In this document: positions 26,118 through 35,049 of the stretch, piece by piece
How positions within the stretch are numbered: the stretch's first letter is position 1
Layout: every line of letters starts with the position of its first letter
NCBI GenBank assembly: GCA_965223245.1
Contig: CBDCVY010000013.1
Coordinates: 558,001 to 622,000, forward strand
DNA: 64,000 nt
Origin: CBDCVY01 sp965223245
GTDB taxonomy: Bacteria > Nitrospinota > Nitrospinia > Nitrospinales > Nitrospinaceae
Direction of reading: 5' to 3'
Notes under the pieces: model-generated
The model's database searches: none
The model's input: only the letters and a program-made list of their open reading frames with translations
What the model was told of the DNA's origin: nothing
Position numbers and translations under genes: made by a program

Positions 26118-26147
26118 TTGTCACTTTTTTAAAGTAGTGAGTGACAA
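26118..26147. promoter_or_regulatory. Inverted repeat, candidate activator site for the pilin promoter
   Basis: TTGTCACT (26118-26125) and AGTGACAA (26140-26147) form a perfect inverted repeat centred about 170 bases upstream of the predicted sigma-54 start, a normal distance for an enhancer. The arms contain TGTC, the core reported for PilR sites. The rest of the 25988-26275 stretch shows no gene. Confidence 0.45.
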
Positions 26148-26275
26148 TTTTTGTAAATTTTTTTAAGGGATCTTTGAAGAAGTCAATTTATAGAGTTATC
26201 GTATGGTTCAAAGGATTTTGGGGTATTGCTTTAGTTAAAAGAAGAAAAATCAAAGATTAAGGAAGATGAAATCTC

Positions 26276-26800
26276 TTACTTGAGGTCGGGGTTGATAGGC
26301 ACCACTTGTGAGTTCACGAATTTCTCAATTTTTAATCTATCAAGAGCTTGATAAATTGGATCTAGACCTTTCGATACCGTACCTTCTATATGAATATAGT
26401 AATTTTTGGAATCATTCTCACTTCCCAAATTGGAATCGAGTTGAATAATGTTTAAACCTGCCTCTGCCAGTGCAGTGGTTACATCTTCAACTATCCCCAA
26501 CCGGTCATTTGCGTAAACGCTAATGCGAACATCAGGTTGAATATGGTGCTCCATGCCTCCGGATACCGGATCCAAATGAAAATGCAAATCTAAGTTTTGT
26601 GCAATAGTTTTTGCAATAGACTGAATTTTCTCTTGATCTTCTTCTAAATAAACCATAACCATGATGCAGAAGTTTTCACCCAATCGTGCCATGGTAGAAT
26701 CACCCAAATTACATCCCGCTTTACAAAGAGAAGCGCTGACTTGAGCCACAATTCCAGGGCGATCTTTTCCAACCAAAGAAAGAAGATACCAATTTTCCAT
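26276..26800 (-). CDS. Two-ACT-domain regulator, GcvR-like
   Basis: A 174-residue protein made of two ACT domains. The first starts YLLSLVGKDRPGIVAQVSASL and the second SVYANDRLGIVEDVTTALAEAGLNI. This is the GcvR-type layout, in which ACT domains bind a small amino acid such as glycine and act through protein contacts rather than DNA. It has no DNA-binding or catalytic domain. No glycine-cleavage genes are nearby, so the target is unknown. Confidence 0.85.
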   Translation of the reverse strand: MENWYLLSLVGKDRPGIVAQVSASLCKAGCNLGDSTMARLGENFCIMVMVYLEEDQEKIQSIAKTIAQNLDLHFHLDPVSGGMEHHIQPDVRISVYANDRLGIVEDVTTALAEAGLNIIQLDSNLGSENDSKNYYIHIEGTVSKGLDPIYQALDRLKIEKFVNSQVVPINPDLK

Positions 26801-26915
26801 TATTTTTCCTTTTTAAAAGAGATGTAAGAAGGTGGCCACCATTCAATATAAGATTTTCATGGCATGCTTTCAACATTAATAAATAGAATGGAGAAACTTT
26901 AGGAAAGGGTTTTTC

Positions 26916-27590
26916 TTAGGAATTCAGGAACCGCTTATATTTTTGGTTTCTGAAAGCTATAAAACGACTTATTAAAAAGGGTCCGGAAAAGGTTAATATT
27001 AAAACCGGCCCAAAATGAAATATGAGGGCATGCCATGGATCATACATACAAGCGACTTGCATAATAATTGCTGGTACCATGCCGGCTGAGAATCCATAGA
27101 GGTAGTTTTCCCATTCACCGGTTTTCAGTAATCCTTTACGTGACATGAAAACAAGTCCAAATAACCAGCCTCCCCCATATATCAGAATTTCTATATCACA
27201 AAAGGCTCGAGCTCCTTTCGAAGAGGATTCCGGGGAAATCAGAAAAAAACTAATAATTAGGGCACATAAGAAAGTAACTGTGGTTACCTGACTTGAGAGC
27301 CGTAAAGGAGAAGATATTGTTTCTCCCGGAATAAGTTTTTTGAAAGCCAGGTACAAAGCTAAAAAACTTACCAGAATTCCCGATAGGATTTCTAATTTAA
27401 AACGCGTGAATTCAAAAACCTGAGTTTGAAAATGAGGGCGATATTCCTGAAGCGCCCATGTCAAAAGACCGACTGAGAATAACATACAGGAAAACCACAC
27501 AATCGCCCGAATCAATGGTGATGAATAAGGAGACTGTGGTTTTAAATCAGATACCAATCGATCAATAAGTTGATTTTGATTATTTACCAA
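26916..27590 (-). CDS. NrsF/DUF1109 membrane anti-sigma factor
   Basis: A 224-residue inner-membrane protein with about six membrane segments and an N-terminal cytoplasmic part, matching DUF1109 (NrsF). Such proteins hold an ECF sigma factor inactive at the membrane. The conserved late region MYDPWHALIFHFGPVLI, with a His and preceding Cys, is characteristic. It begins two bases after the stop of the ECF sigma gene, the standard pairing. Confidence 0.85.
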   Translation of the reverse strand: MVNNQNQLIDRLVSDLKPQSPYSSPLIRAIVWFSCMLFSVGLLTWALQEYRPHFQTQVFEFTRFKLEILSGILVSFLALYLAFKKLIPGETISSPLRLSSQVTTVTFLCALIISFFLISPESSSKGARAFCDIEILIYGGGWLFGLVFMSRKGLLKTGEWENYLYGFSAGMVPAIIMQVACMYDPWHALIFHFGPVLILTFSGPFLISRFIAFRNQKYKRFLNS

Positions 27591-27592
27591 TA

Positions 27593-28162
27593 TTATTTCT
27601 CCAAGTTCTCAAAAACCATTTTTCGTAATTGCCCGTAAGCGCGGGAAACTCTTTTTCTCATCGCAGATTCACTAATCCCTTCCTGGACTGAAGCCTCTAA
27701 GTAAGTCAATCCTTTGTATTTTGTTAAAAAAATTGCCCTTTGAAGGGGTTTGGGCAGTTGACTTGTCATAGACTTCACTCGATCTATTTTCTCATGATCT
27801 AAAGAGTTATTCGTAGATGACTCTAAATTTGTGACAGGATGATCCGATTCAAAAATTTCTACCTCATTTCTTTTTCTTGATAGTCTAAAATGATCAGCAA
27901 TTTTATGCTGTATGATCCCATTTATCCAAGGAATAAGAGGTTTTCCGGGCTGATGGGTAGGAAGGGAATGGTGAATCCCGATTAAGCAATCTTGCGTGAT
28001 GTCATCACAATCAAACCAATGACCTAATTTGCTTTGAATCTTTCTTTTAATAAAAGGATATAAATTTGTAAGTAATTCCTTATAGGCTCCTTTATCTCCC
28101 CTTTGGGATTTTAATAGTAAATCTTCCCAATGTTTTTGCATTCCTTTTATGGAATCAGGCAT
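27593..28162 (-). CDS. ECF sigma factor paired with NrsF
   Basis: A 189-residue extracytoplasmic-function sigma factor. Region 2 includes YPFIKRKIQSKLGHWFDCDDITQDCLIGIHHSLPTHQPGKPLIPWINGIIQHKIADHFR. Region 4 is LPKPLQRAIFLTKYKGLTYLEASVQEGISESAMRKRVSRAYGQLRK. It is co-encoded with its membrane anti-sigma and is divergent from a secreted spondin-domain gene, the most likely target. Confidence 0.93.
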   Translation of the reverse strand: MPDSIKGMQKHWEDLLLKSQRGDKGAYKELLTNLYPFIKRKIQSKLGHWFDCDDITQDCLIGIHHSLPTHQPGKPLIPWINGIIQHKIADHFRLSRKRNEVEIFESDHPVTNLESSTNNSLDHEKIDRVKSMTSQLPKPLQRAIFLTKYKGLTYLEASVQEGISESAMRKRVSRAYGQLRKMVFENLEK

Positions 28163-28307
28163 GGCTTCAAATTAATCAAAATTTTATTAAAAATTAAAAA
28201 ACCAGGAAAAGTATGAATTTTATTGTTTTTCCAGTCACAAAACCAAATTGATTGCGAATTCCTTTTGTAGGATTCGTTATGATTAATTCATTATGGAGAT
28301 TGTCTCT

Positions 28308-28955
28308 ATGAAAAAAATGTTACTAATTGTTTTGAGTATAGCTTTAGGAAGCACCTCGGTTTTTGCAAGTGATTTAAATACTTATAAGGTAGTTATCACT
28401 AACTTGACTAAAGGTCAACCCCTCACTCCTCCGGTAATAGTAGTTCATAACAGGGAGTTTGGACTTTTCCGAACCGGACAACCCAGCACACCCGGATTAC
28501 AGGTCTTGGCAAAAGATGGGGCAACAAAACCACTAATTGAGGAACTAGAACTTTCTGAAGGTGTAAAATATATTAATGAAGGAACTGGGATTACGCTCCC
28601 TGGTAAATCAATTACTATAGAGATCTCAGGAAGAAAAAAAGATCAACTTTCGTTGGTGGGAATGTTGGCTCGAACAAATGATGCCATTGTGGCAGCACGA
28701 TGGATTTCATTAAACTTGAAAAAGGGTCAGAAAAAAATAGTCTCTCTTGTTGTGTATGATGCAGGCGCAGAAGAAAATAATGAGTCCTGCGATTATATTC
28801 CAGCGCCTCCTTGCAATAATGCATTTGCAGACACTGAGAATAATGAAGGGTTTGTCCATTTCCACCCCGCATTGCACTTTCAAGGTGACTTGGAACCGCT
28901 TCGGGATGCCTTTGGGTTTGTCGGAGCAAAAGTAGTTGTGCAAAGAATAGATTAA
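28308..28955 (+). CDS. Secreted spondin-domain protein
   Basis: A 215-residue exported protein with a signal peptide (about 1-21, ending VFA-S), then a Spondin_N-type domain: TYKVVITNLTKGQPLTPPVIVVHNREFGLF, GKSITIEISG and a late FVHFHPALHFQGDLEP. I chose the ATG at 28308, which has a GGAGA ribosome-binding site eight bases upstream; the ATG at 28293 has none. It is divergent from the ECF/NrsF pair and probably under its control. Bacterial spondin proteins have no firm function; adhesion or surface stress roles are guesses. Confidence 0.8.
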   Translation: MKKMLLIVLSIALGSTSVFASDLNTYKVVITNLTKGQPLTPPVIVVHNREFGLFRTGQPSTPGLQVLAKDGATKPLIEELELSEGVKYINEGTGITLPGKSITIEISGRKKDQLSLVGMLARTNDAIVAARWISLNLKKGQKKIVSLVVYDAGAEENNESCDYIPAPPCNNAFADTENNEGFVHFHPALHFQGDLEPLRDAFGFVGAKVVVQRID

Positions 28956-29046
28956 AATTATTAAGTAATAGTGGGAGGGTCTATTATCCTTATGGATGAG
29001 TTTTATATATTAATTAATTCTCTTTCATGGTTGTTGTAAATGGTTT

Positions 29047-29499
29047 TTATCGTTTAGTTTTTGCCCGTTTTAATTTTGGTTTTTTTGTTACTTTTTTTCT
29101 CCCGGGGCCAGTTTTTGTATTTTTAGTAGTTACCTTTCCACCAGGGGTTTTTTTGATGATAACTCCGTCTCTAGGTATTTTCGGTCGGATGGGTGGGGTT
29201 GGATTAGTGGGTTTTGTTCCTCCCCCACCAAAAATATTTTTTGCCTTGTCGACTTCTTTTTGAATTTCTTCGGCTCGCTTTTTGTAGGCTGCAATTCGTT
29301 TATCGAATTGTTTGATACAATTTTGTTTTTCTTTTTCTAAAAACTCCATTCTCTTCTTTAATTCTTCAATGGTTTTTTCGCGTTGGGCAATTGGAGTGTT
29401 AATTGCTTTTGCATCGGCTTTTCTTGCTTCCAAATTACGTTGTGCTACTTCTATAAACTTTTGACTTTCCTTGACAGCTTCAAAAATAGTTTTAGCCAT
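29047..29499 (-). CDS. Lysine-rich coiled-coil protein, last gene of the eCIS operon
   Basis: A 150-residue protein in two parts. Residues 1-90 are a highly charged helix (ERKADAKAINTP, IEELKKRMEFLEKEKQ), likely a coiled coil. Residues 95-150 are a Gly/Pro/Lys/Thr/Arg-rich basic tail (for example GPGRKKVTKKPKLKRAKTKR) like histone-H1-type tails. There is no signal peptide. It follows the large beta-helix gene by 27 bases. It could be cargo, an anchor to DNA or membrane, or an accessory protein; I cannot decide. Confidence 0.6.
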   Translation of the reverse strand: MAKTIFEAVKESQKFIEVAQRNLEARKADAKAINTPIAQREKTIEELKKRMEFLEKEKQNCIKQFDKRIAAYKKRAEEIQKEVDKAKNIFGGGGTKPTNPTPPIRPKIPRDGVIIKKTPGGKVTTKNTKTGPGRKKVTKKPKLKRAKTKR

Positions 29500-29526
29500 G
29501 ATATTTATCCTTAAAATCTAATTTAT

Positions 29527-32500
29527 TTAACTAAGATTAAAATTGGTTCTTGGTGATGGGAAATCAACAAAATTCCTTGGAGACCCTGTCGTGTCATTAC
29601 CCATAAAAACACCTTTAGAATTATTAAAATTAACACTTGGAAATCCTAAGTTTCCTTTGATATGGTTTCCCATAACAATATTACTCCTTGCATTCATTAT
29701 GACCGTGGCACTAATTCCCTGCCGATTGAAAGGCCCTGAATGGTGCATGCAATAATTATCATTAAACGTCACCCGTTCAAATCGAATTCTCACTTGGTCG
29801 GTTAGGTTGAAGCTCAAAAATTGAACCAAAGCGGTGCCGCCTGTTCCAATAAATTTATTATTGGTAACTTGGGCGCAGAATCCAAATACGGTTGGTCTGT
29901 CAGCCAATACGACTGAAAATTCCAGCAATCCGGATAGCAGAACTGCACGGTCCTCTGCAGCCACATCACGTTCAAATACATTTGAATATGTAATCAGATT
30001 TCCTTCCACCTGTGTCTCTAATATTAGAAGACCATAGAGACCAATAGCTGGGGTAGCCACCTGATTGTCGCTCCCTGTACCGGTGTCCTGAATATTGCAA
30101 GACTTTACCAGGAGTTCTCCAAAAACTAAAAACACACCAAGTCCAATTGCCACGACTGGGCTGGCAAATCCACATGATTGCAGGTGGTTCCCCACAAAAG
30201 TAGTTCGATTCCAACTGTAAATACAAAGAATACCGGAAGTTCTCATAAGTTCTAAACGATTATCGTGAACATCTATTTCCGATTGTAATAGTAGTGAGAT
30301 ACCAATATTTCCTTGAATAATAGAATTATTGATAAGTTTGTTTTGGGTACCCTCGCTTAAAAATATTCCAAACGAAGCATTATTAATTTGATTATCTCTT
30401 ACTGTGGCATTTTTTGAATCTGATAATCCAATTCCTATTAAGATTTCAGCCTCAGGGTTATATAAAAAATTTTGAGAAATATTTATTTCATCAACATTAA
30501 ACCCGAGGATTCCTATTTGAGGACCCAGAACCCGGTTGGCTATTACTTGTGTCCTATCAATAATTGAGGATTGATCTTGATTGATTTCACCGATGAGTAT
30601 TCCAATGGCCGGAATAGGTTGGTCTCCACCCTTGGCAATGAATTCAATATGGTTATCTCTGATAGTGCAATCATCTCCATAAGATCGAATTCCTCCTTGA
30701 TTAGGGGAGGAGTAACTAATCTTGTTGCCAACAATGAGACAGTCATTTGCTGCTACATCAATGAGGAAAAATTTTAGAGCACTGGTATTATCATTGTTCA
30801 ATGAAAAAACCGTTCCGATGATTTCATTATCCTGAACAGAGGATCCATGAGCATTAGAGCTTGGAGGGCTTGCAAAAACATTGTCATTGATAATGATGCC
30901 AGTTAAATGATTTACAATGCGATTTTTATCCACACAGCATTTGCCAAATGAATTTTGAATAACTATTCCGGAATAACTGCCAATATCATTTTTTGTGAGA
31001 GTACTTTCCAGGTGATTACCTTTGGCCATAATATGACTTGAGTCCTCAGCGCTCCAAATTCCTATGTATTGATTTATTAAAGCACAACTATCTACAGAAA
31101 TCGCTTCACTTTCCTTAATGTAGATTCCAACGGTCCATGCTGTATGATTTGTCGAGTCAACCTCGCAATCATGAATAAGAACATCGTGAGCCAAATCCAT
31201 ATTAATAATAGCGATGCCTTCTGCAAAGGCATTGGGGTCTTCCCCTGGTTCGTTAGCCGTTTCTCCAAGAGTTTCAAATCGTATAGTTTTTATTTCTAAT
31301 CGTTCTATCAGAGTTCCCTGGGAGTTTTCCAGACGAAGCATGGGAATTCCATTTCGTCGTTGAACTATGGTGCCTGGACTTTCGCCGGTAATTTTAATGT
31401 TGGATCCTTCAACGCGGATCACATCATTAATTTGATGGACTCCCGTTTTAAGGCAAACACATCCCCCTTCCGGAGGTAAGCTGTCAATGGCCGCTTGTAT
31501 ACTTTGTCCGGGTTCTACAACTACTGTGCAACACCCGGGTTCAAGATCTATTAAAGGAGGAAAATCGTCTCGGCAATCTTCATCAACAGACAAATAATCT
31601 GTTGTGTTTGATGTGACTAAGGCTAACCGACAATAATGATAATGAATTCCCTTAGGAGGAGCATCTACTAATTCTTCTACCGAAGCATCCGCGGTTCTTG
31701 CATGAAAAATCCAAAAATCTCCCTGTTTATAATTACCCGTTGGGTCTGATAATCCAAAAGTAATTTGAACACCGTCTTCTAAAACAATTGAGGTTCCAGC
31801 GGCTGGGACTGGGATTAGCCCTTCCGATGTGGGATCATCCAAATCAGCTAATAAATTATTATTTGTATCTCTCACTTGTCCTGACTGATCCCATCGACGT
31901 AATCGAGTATGGCGATCCACCTCTAGAGTCCCTTGGGCATCAATAGTAGGAAAAGTTGCGCCAGGTATTGGGTTCCCTGGTTCTAACTCGATTGTATTTG
32001 TATCAGGGTTTACGTGGAGGATACGTCGAATAACTCCAGGTTGCCCACTAAACTCTAAATGATCATCTAAAATTTCTACCCAGTCACCATCATGGAATCT
32101 GAGGACATCATCTCTTCCTACACTGGCCACCTGTAATTGTGTTAAAGAAGGTATAGCATTGACTCTGGTGGCAACGGTTCCGTTATAACGTGACCATTTA
32201 AATCGAAAGTTTCCACTACCCACCGGGGATTCATCGTGAACTTCGACACGATACATGCGGTTCTCTAGACCAAGATATCCTCCTTTGGGAGGTAACAAGC
32301 ATGGATTGTTTGGTGAAGCAACGGCAACACCTTGCGAGCTTAATCTTCCGTCAGAGGGTCGTATTAAATCTTCATACCCTGGAACGACATTGTCAGGTGT
32401 TTCACAAGTAATGTCGCCTACATTGGCCAAGACACCGACTTGCCAGGCAGTTTGGATTCTTGCCGTAGTGTCGACATTTACAGCATTTTCCATTAAGTCG

Positions 32501-32943
32501 GGGTCTTCTAAAAATGTAACATCTCGATACCATGCTTTTAAGTAAACCAAATGTTGACCTGCTGAAGGTGGATCGGCTGAAATATCTACCACAAAGGGTT
32601 GTTCTGTGAAAAGAATGGGATTGGTCCCATAGTCTTCAGCTAAGATGGGATTAAATGCTGTGGGGGGATTACCATGATTTTCTGCTAATAATCCGTGAAT
32701 ATACATCCGGCCCGGTCCAATAGTTAGTTCCCCGTTATCGATTCCAATTGCAAATCCATCCGGGGTTTCTTGAGGAACTCCACAACGGCCGACCACGTCG
32801 GTAGTTTCTACCCGCCAACGTCGGTCATTAATAGACCAATCTTCATTATCTTCCGAATCTAAACGTACGCGGCCCTGTTGCCAACGCACTCCACTATAAT
32901 TATTCTTGGGATTAAATCGATCCCTGCTGATATCAATGGTCAT
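29527..32943 (-). CDS. eCIS giant beta-helix protein with DUF6519-like N-terminus
   Basis: At 1138 residues this is the largest protein in the window. The opening (ISRDRFNPKNNYSGVRWQQGRVRLDSEDNEDW) matches the DUF6519 module seen in contractile-injection clusters. Residues about 470-1000 form a right-handed parallel beta-helix with repeated short rungs such as GIAIINMDLAHDVLIHDCEV and GNHLESTLTKNDIGSYSGIVI, a pectate-lyase-like architecture. A role in the baseplate periphery, as a fibre or a shell-like part that contacts the target, fits its position at the end of the structural genes. Confidence 0.75.
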   Translation of the reverse strand: MTIDISRDRFNPKNNYSGVRWQQGRVRLDSEDNEDWSINDRRWRVETTDVVGRCGVPQETPDGFAIGIDNGELTIGPGRMYIHGLLAENHGNPPTAFNPILAEDYGTNPILFTEQPFVVDISADPPSAGQHLVYLKAWYRDVTFLEDPDLMENAVNVDTTARIQTAWQVGVLANVGDITCETPDNVVPGYEDLIRPSDGRLSSQGVAVASPNNPCLLPPKGGYLGLENRMYRVEVHDESPVGSGNFRFKWSRYNGTVATRVNAIPSLTQLQVASVGRDDVLRFHDGDWVEILDDHLEFSGQPGVIRRILHVNPDTNTIELEPGNPIPGATFPTIDAQGTLEVDRHTRLRRWDQSGQVRDTNNNLLADLDDPTSEGLIPVPAAGTSIVLEDGVQITFGLSDPTGNYKQGDFWIFHARTADASVEELVDAPPKGIHYHYCRLALVTSNTTDYLSVDEDCRDDFPPLIDLEPGCCTVVVEPGQSIQAAIDSLPPEGGCVCLKTGVHQINDVIRVEGSNIKITGESPGTIVQRRNGIPMLRLENSQGTLIERLEIKTIRFETLGETANEPGEDPNAFAEGIAIINMDLAHDVLIHDCEVDSTNHTAWTVGIYIKESEAISVDSCALINQYIGIWSAEDSSHIMAKGNHLESTLTKNDIGSYSGIVIQNSFGKCCVDKNRIVNHLTGIIINDNVFASPPSSNAHGSSVQDNEIIGTVFSLNNDNTSALKFFLIDVAANDCLIVGNKISYSSPNQGGIRSYGDDCTIRDNHIEFIAKGGDQPIPAIGILIGEINQDQSSIIDRTQVIANRVLGPQIGILGFNVDEINISQNFLYNPEAEILIGIGLSDSKNATVRDNQINNASFGIFLSEGTQNKLINNSIIQGNIGISLLLQSEIDVHDNRLELMRTSGILCIYSWNRTTFVGNHLQSCGFASPVVAIGLGVFLVFGELLVKSCNIQDTGTGSDNQVATPAIGLYGLLILETQVEGNLITYSNVFERDVAAEDRAVLLSGLLEFSVVLADRPTVFGFCAQVTNNKFIGTGGTALVQFLSFNLTDQVRIRFERVTFNDNYCMHHSGPFNRQGISATVIMNARSNIVMGNHIKGNLGFPSVNFNNSKGVFMGNDTTGSPRNFVDFPSPRTNFNLS

Positions 32944-32964
32944 TTCCCTCTCCCTCCCAACTCC

Positions 32965-35049
32965 TTATGTGGTATAAAAAATTCCTGCTTCTAATCCAAA
33001 GCGAAGGTATTCATCTAATCTAATTTTTAAGTTAGTTTCTTTTTGTGGCAAATATAACTTCCGGAATGCGCCCATTTCACTTTCATCCTCAGATCCCATA
33101 CGAATTTCTCCAGGGCATGCCCGATGCAATTGGCCGTAATCAGGTTTACCATATTGTTCACTTGAAAAAATGGGACTGACTCTTGCTTCCACCCCCCGAG
33201 TAATATTTTCCTTTTCTAATTCAGTTAACCCGGGATTCACTTTCTCAGCCGCTTCAATTTTTTGGTTAACAGCTAAAGATGGCTGACAACGGAAGCGACG
33301 AGGTACAACCGATCCAGTGGGAACAAAGGAAAATCTTACACAACCATTTTGTTTTTGTTCGCTTCTAACAGGAATCGTCCAAGTATCTCCTGTAGCAAGT
33401 CGCGATAAAAATATACTGTCTGAAACTAGTGGCATTGCTCTCGCGCTTACTTTACCAAAGCAGGTAGTATTACTCATCTCGAGAAGCCCTCCTACCGATT
33501 CATTATCTAAACCGGAAAATGCCACGCGATCTGGGGCTGTCGCATCTAAGATACTATTTTTAACATCAAAATTATTGTTAGATGTGCCCCGGATTCCACC
33601 GATAATACACTCTTCAATAACAACTGTGACATTGTCGATTTCTATCCTTAAGGATGGTTCATTAGGTTGAGCGGGGTTTCCTTCTTGAGTTAAACTTAAA
33701 CCGGGAACAAGGGTGCAATGGCGTAAAGTTAATTGTCGCAATTCGTTGCCTGGATTGTTTGGAACTATTATTGTCCCACCGGCAATTAAAAGCCCATTGA
33801 GAATCACTTCAGAATCTGCGCCGCCTGTGATTTCTAAATCTCCTCCCATGATTATTGAAGGTCGCGCTCCGTTAACTGCTCTCAACTCTAGTCTTTGGCT
33901 GGCATCTACCGAAATACTTGGGGTTTGCTCATAACGGCCGCTATTATTAATTTCTACTGAACCTCCAGGGGCTGCTAGGTTCAGAGCATCCTGAATTAAG
34001 TCACCGGTGGTTACATTTTGGACATTTGAAATATTTGAAGATAGTGTTGATCCTCTTTCATATTCGCCGCCACCCATATCTGCGCTAAACCCATAATGAA
34101 AAAAAACATTCACATCAGTAGGTGGTGCTAATAATGAAGGAAATGCAATGCGCCCAAGAACGGGATCAATGGCGATGAAATTATCTGGTTCATGAGCCCA
34201 ACCTGTCGCGGTGTCCGATAAGTCACAAGAGCATACTTTGGTTTCAGGAGGAACAGTTGCAAAGCTTAAAAAAATGCTTTTATCCGAACCATAGTATTGG
34301 TCAAAATATTTGTCTAATACTCTACGCTTAATCGGGTCAGGTACATTGATGGGTTCCGCTAAATGTGTAATCTCTTCCTCTGTTTCAGGTTTTGTAAATA
34401 ATGGCATGTTATGTCCCAGAGGGCTGAACATAAATCTACGGTCATCAACTGCAAATGCAGGAGAATTCGTAAGAGAATAAGCATCTAATCTCCATAGAAA
34501 AATGCCGATATTTGGAATGTTATACTTTCCCTCACCTACACTGATGCGTCCTACGTCAATAAAATGTGACGCTTTATCAAAAGGAGAATCGATTTTGTCC
34601 AGCATTTCCCAATCCCTTAAGTTGGGTGAAGCTAGGTTGTTGGGACGAATATGATTCATATATTGAGTGGTGGTTATTAATTGAAAAAACTCTACCACTC
34701 GTGCGTTCCATCCAGTTACATCTCTAGCTAGTTGTTCAATTACGGTTGCGGTTCCTTTACGTCGGCGATAACTGATTGTATTTGCCACTTCGGCACGGCT
34801 GCTGGAAACTTTTTGAGTGACACCATGAATGGTGCGATAACCAATTAAATCACCAATATAAGGGATAGCCCACTCAGAACATGTCTCAATAAATTGGTCG
34901 TCATAAAGTTGTTCTATGTTATTTTCCAAAAATGCCATTTGTTCAGCTATGACGGAAACTAAGGCTTTCAGGGGTTCTCCCGCTTGAGCGTCCTTAAGCC
35001 TGTAAATGGCTGGCAATAACTCATAAAGTTGTTTTGCATCAACGCTCAT
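32965..35049 (-). CDS. eCIS baseplate wedge protein (tail protein I-like) with beta-helix
   Basis: A 694-residue protein. Residues 1-170 (YELLPAIYRLKDAQAGEPLKALVSVIAEQM, WAIPYIGDLIGYRT) resemble the phage tail protein I/gp7-type wedge part. A middle segment reads DPVLGRIAFPS and FHYGFSADMGGGEYERG, a phrase recurrent in eCIS-type clusters. The region from about 350 to 560 is beta-helical. The C-terminal end contains YGQLHRACPGEIRMGSEDESEMGAF. It overlaps the preceding baseplate gene by four bases. It probably connects wedges to the outer beta-helix protein. Confidence 0.75.
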   Translation of the reverse strand: MSVDAKQLYELLPAIYRLKDAQAGEPLKALVSVIAEQMAFLENNIEQLYDDQFIETCSEWAIPYIGDLIGYRTIHGVTQKVSSSRAEVANTISYRRRKGTATVIEQLARDVTGWNARVVEFFQLITTTQYMNHIRPNNLASPNLRDWEMLDKIDSPFDKASHFIDVGRISVGEGKYNIPNIGIFLWRLDAYSLTNSPAFAVDDRRFMFSPLGHNMPLFTKPETEEEITHLAEPINVPDPIKRRVLDKYFDQYYGSDKSIFLSFATVPPETKVCSCDLSDTATGWAHEPDNFIAIDPVLGRIAFPSLLAPPTDVNVFFHYGFSADMGGGEYERGSTLSSNISNVQNVTTGDLIQDALNLAAPGGSVEINNSGRYEQTPSISVDASQRLELRAVNGARPSIIMGGDLEITGGADSEVILNGLLIAGGTIIVPNNPGNELRQLTLRHCTLVPGLSLTQEGNPAQPNEPSLRIEIDNVTVVIEECIIGGIRGTSNNNFDVKNSILDATAPDRVAFSGLDNESVGGLLEMSNTTCFGKVSARAMPLVSDSIFLSRLATGDTWTIPVRSEQKQNGCVRFSFVPTGSVVPRRFRCQPSLAVNQKIEAAEKVNPGLTELEKENITRGVEARVSPIFSSEQYGKPDYGQLHRACPGEIRMGSEDESEMGAFRKLYLPQKETNLKIRLDEYLRFGLEAGIFYTT

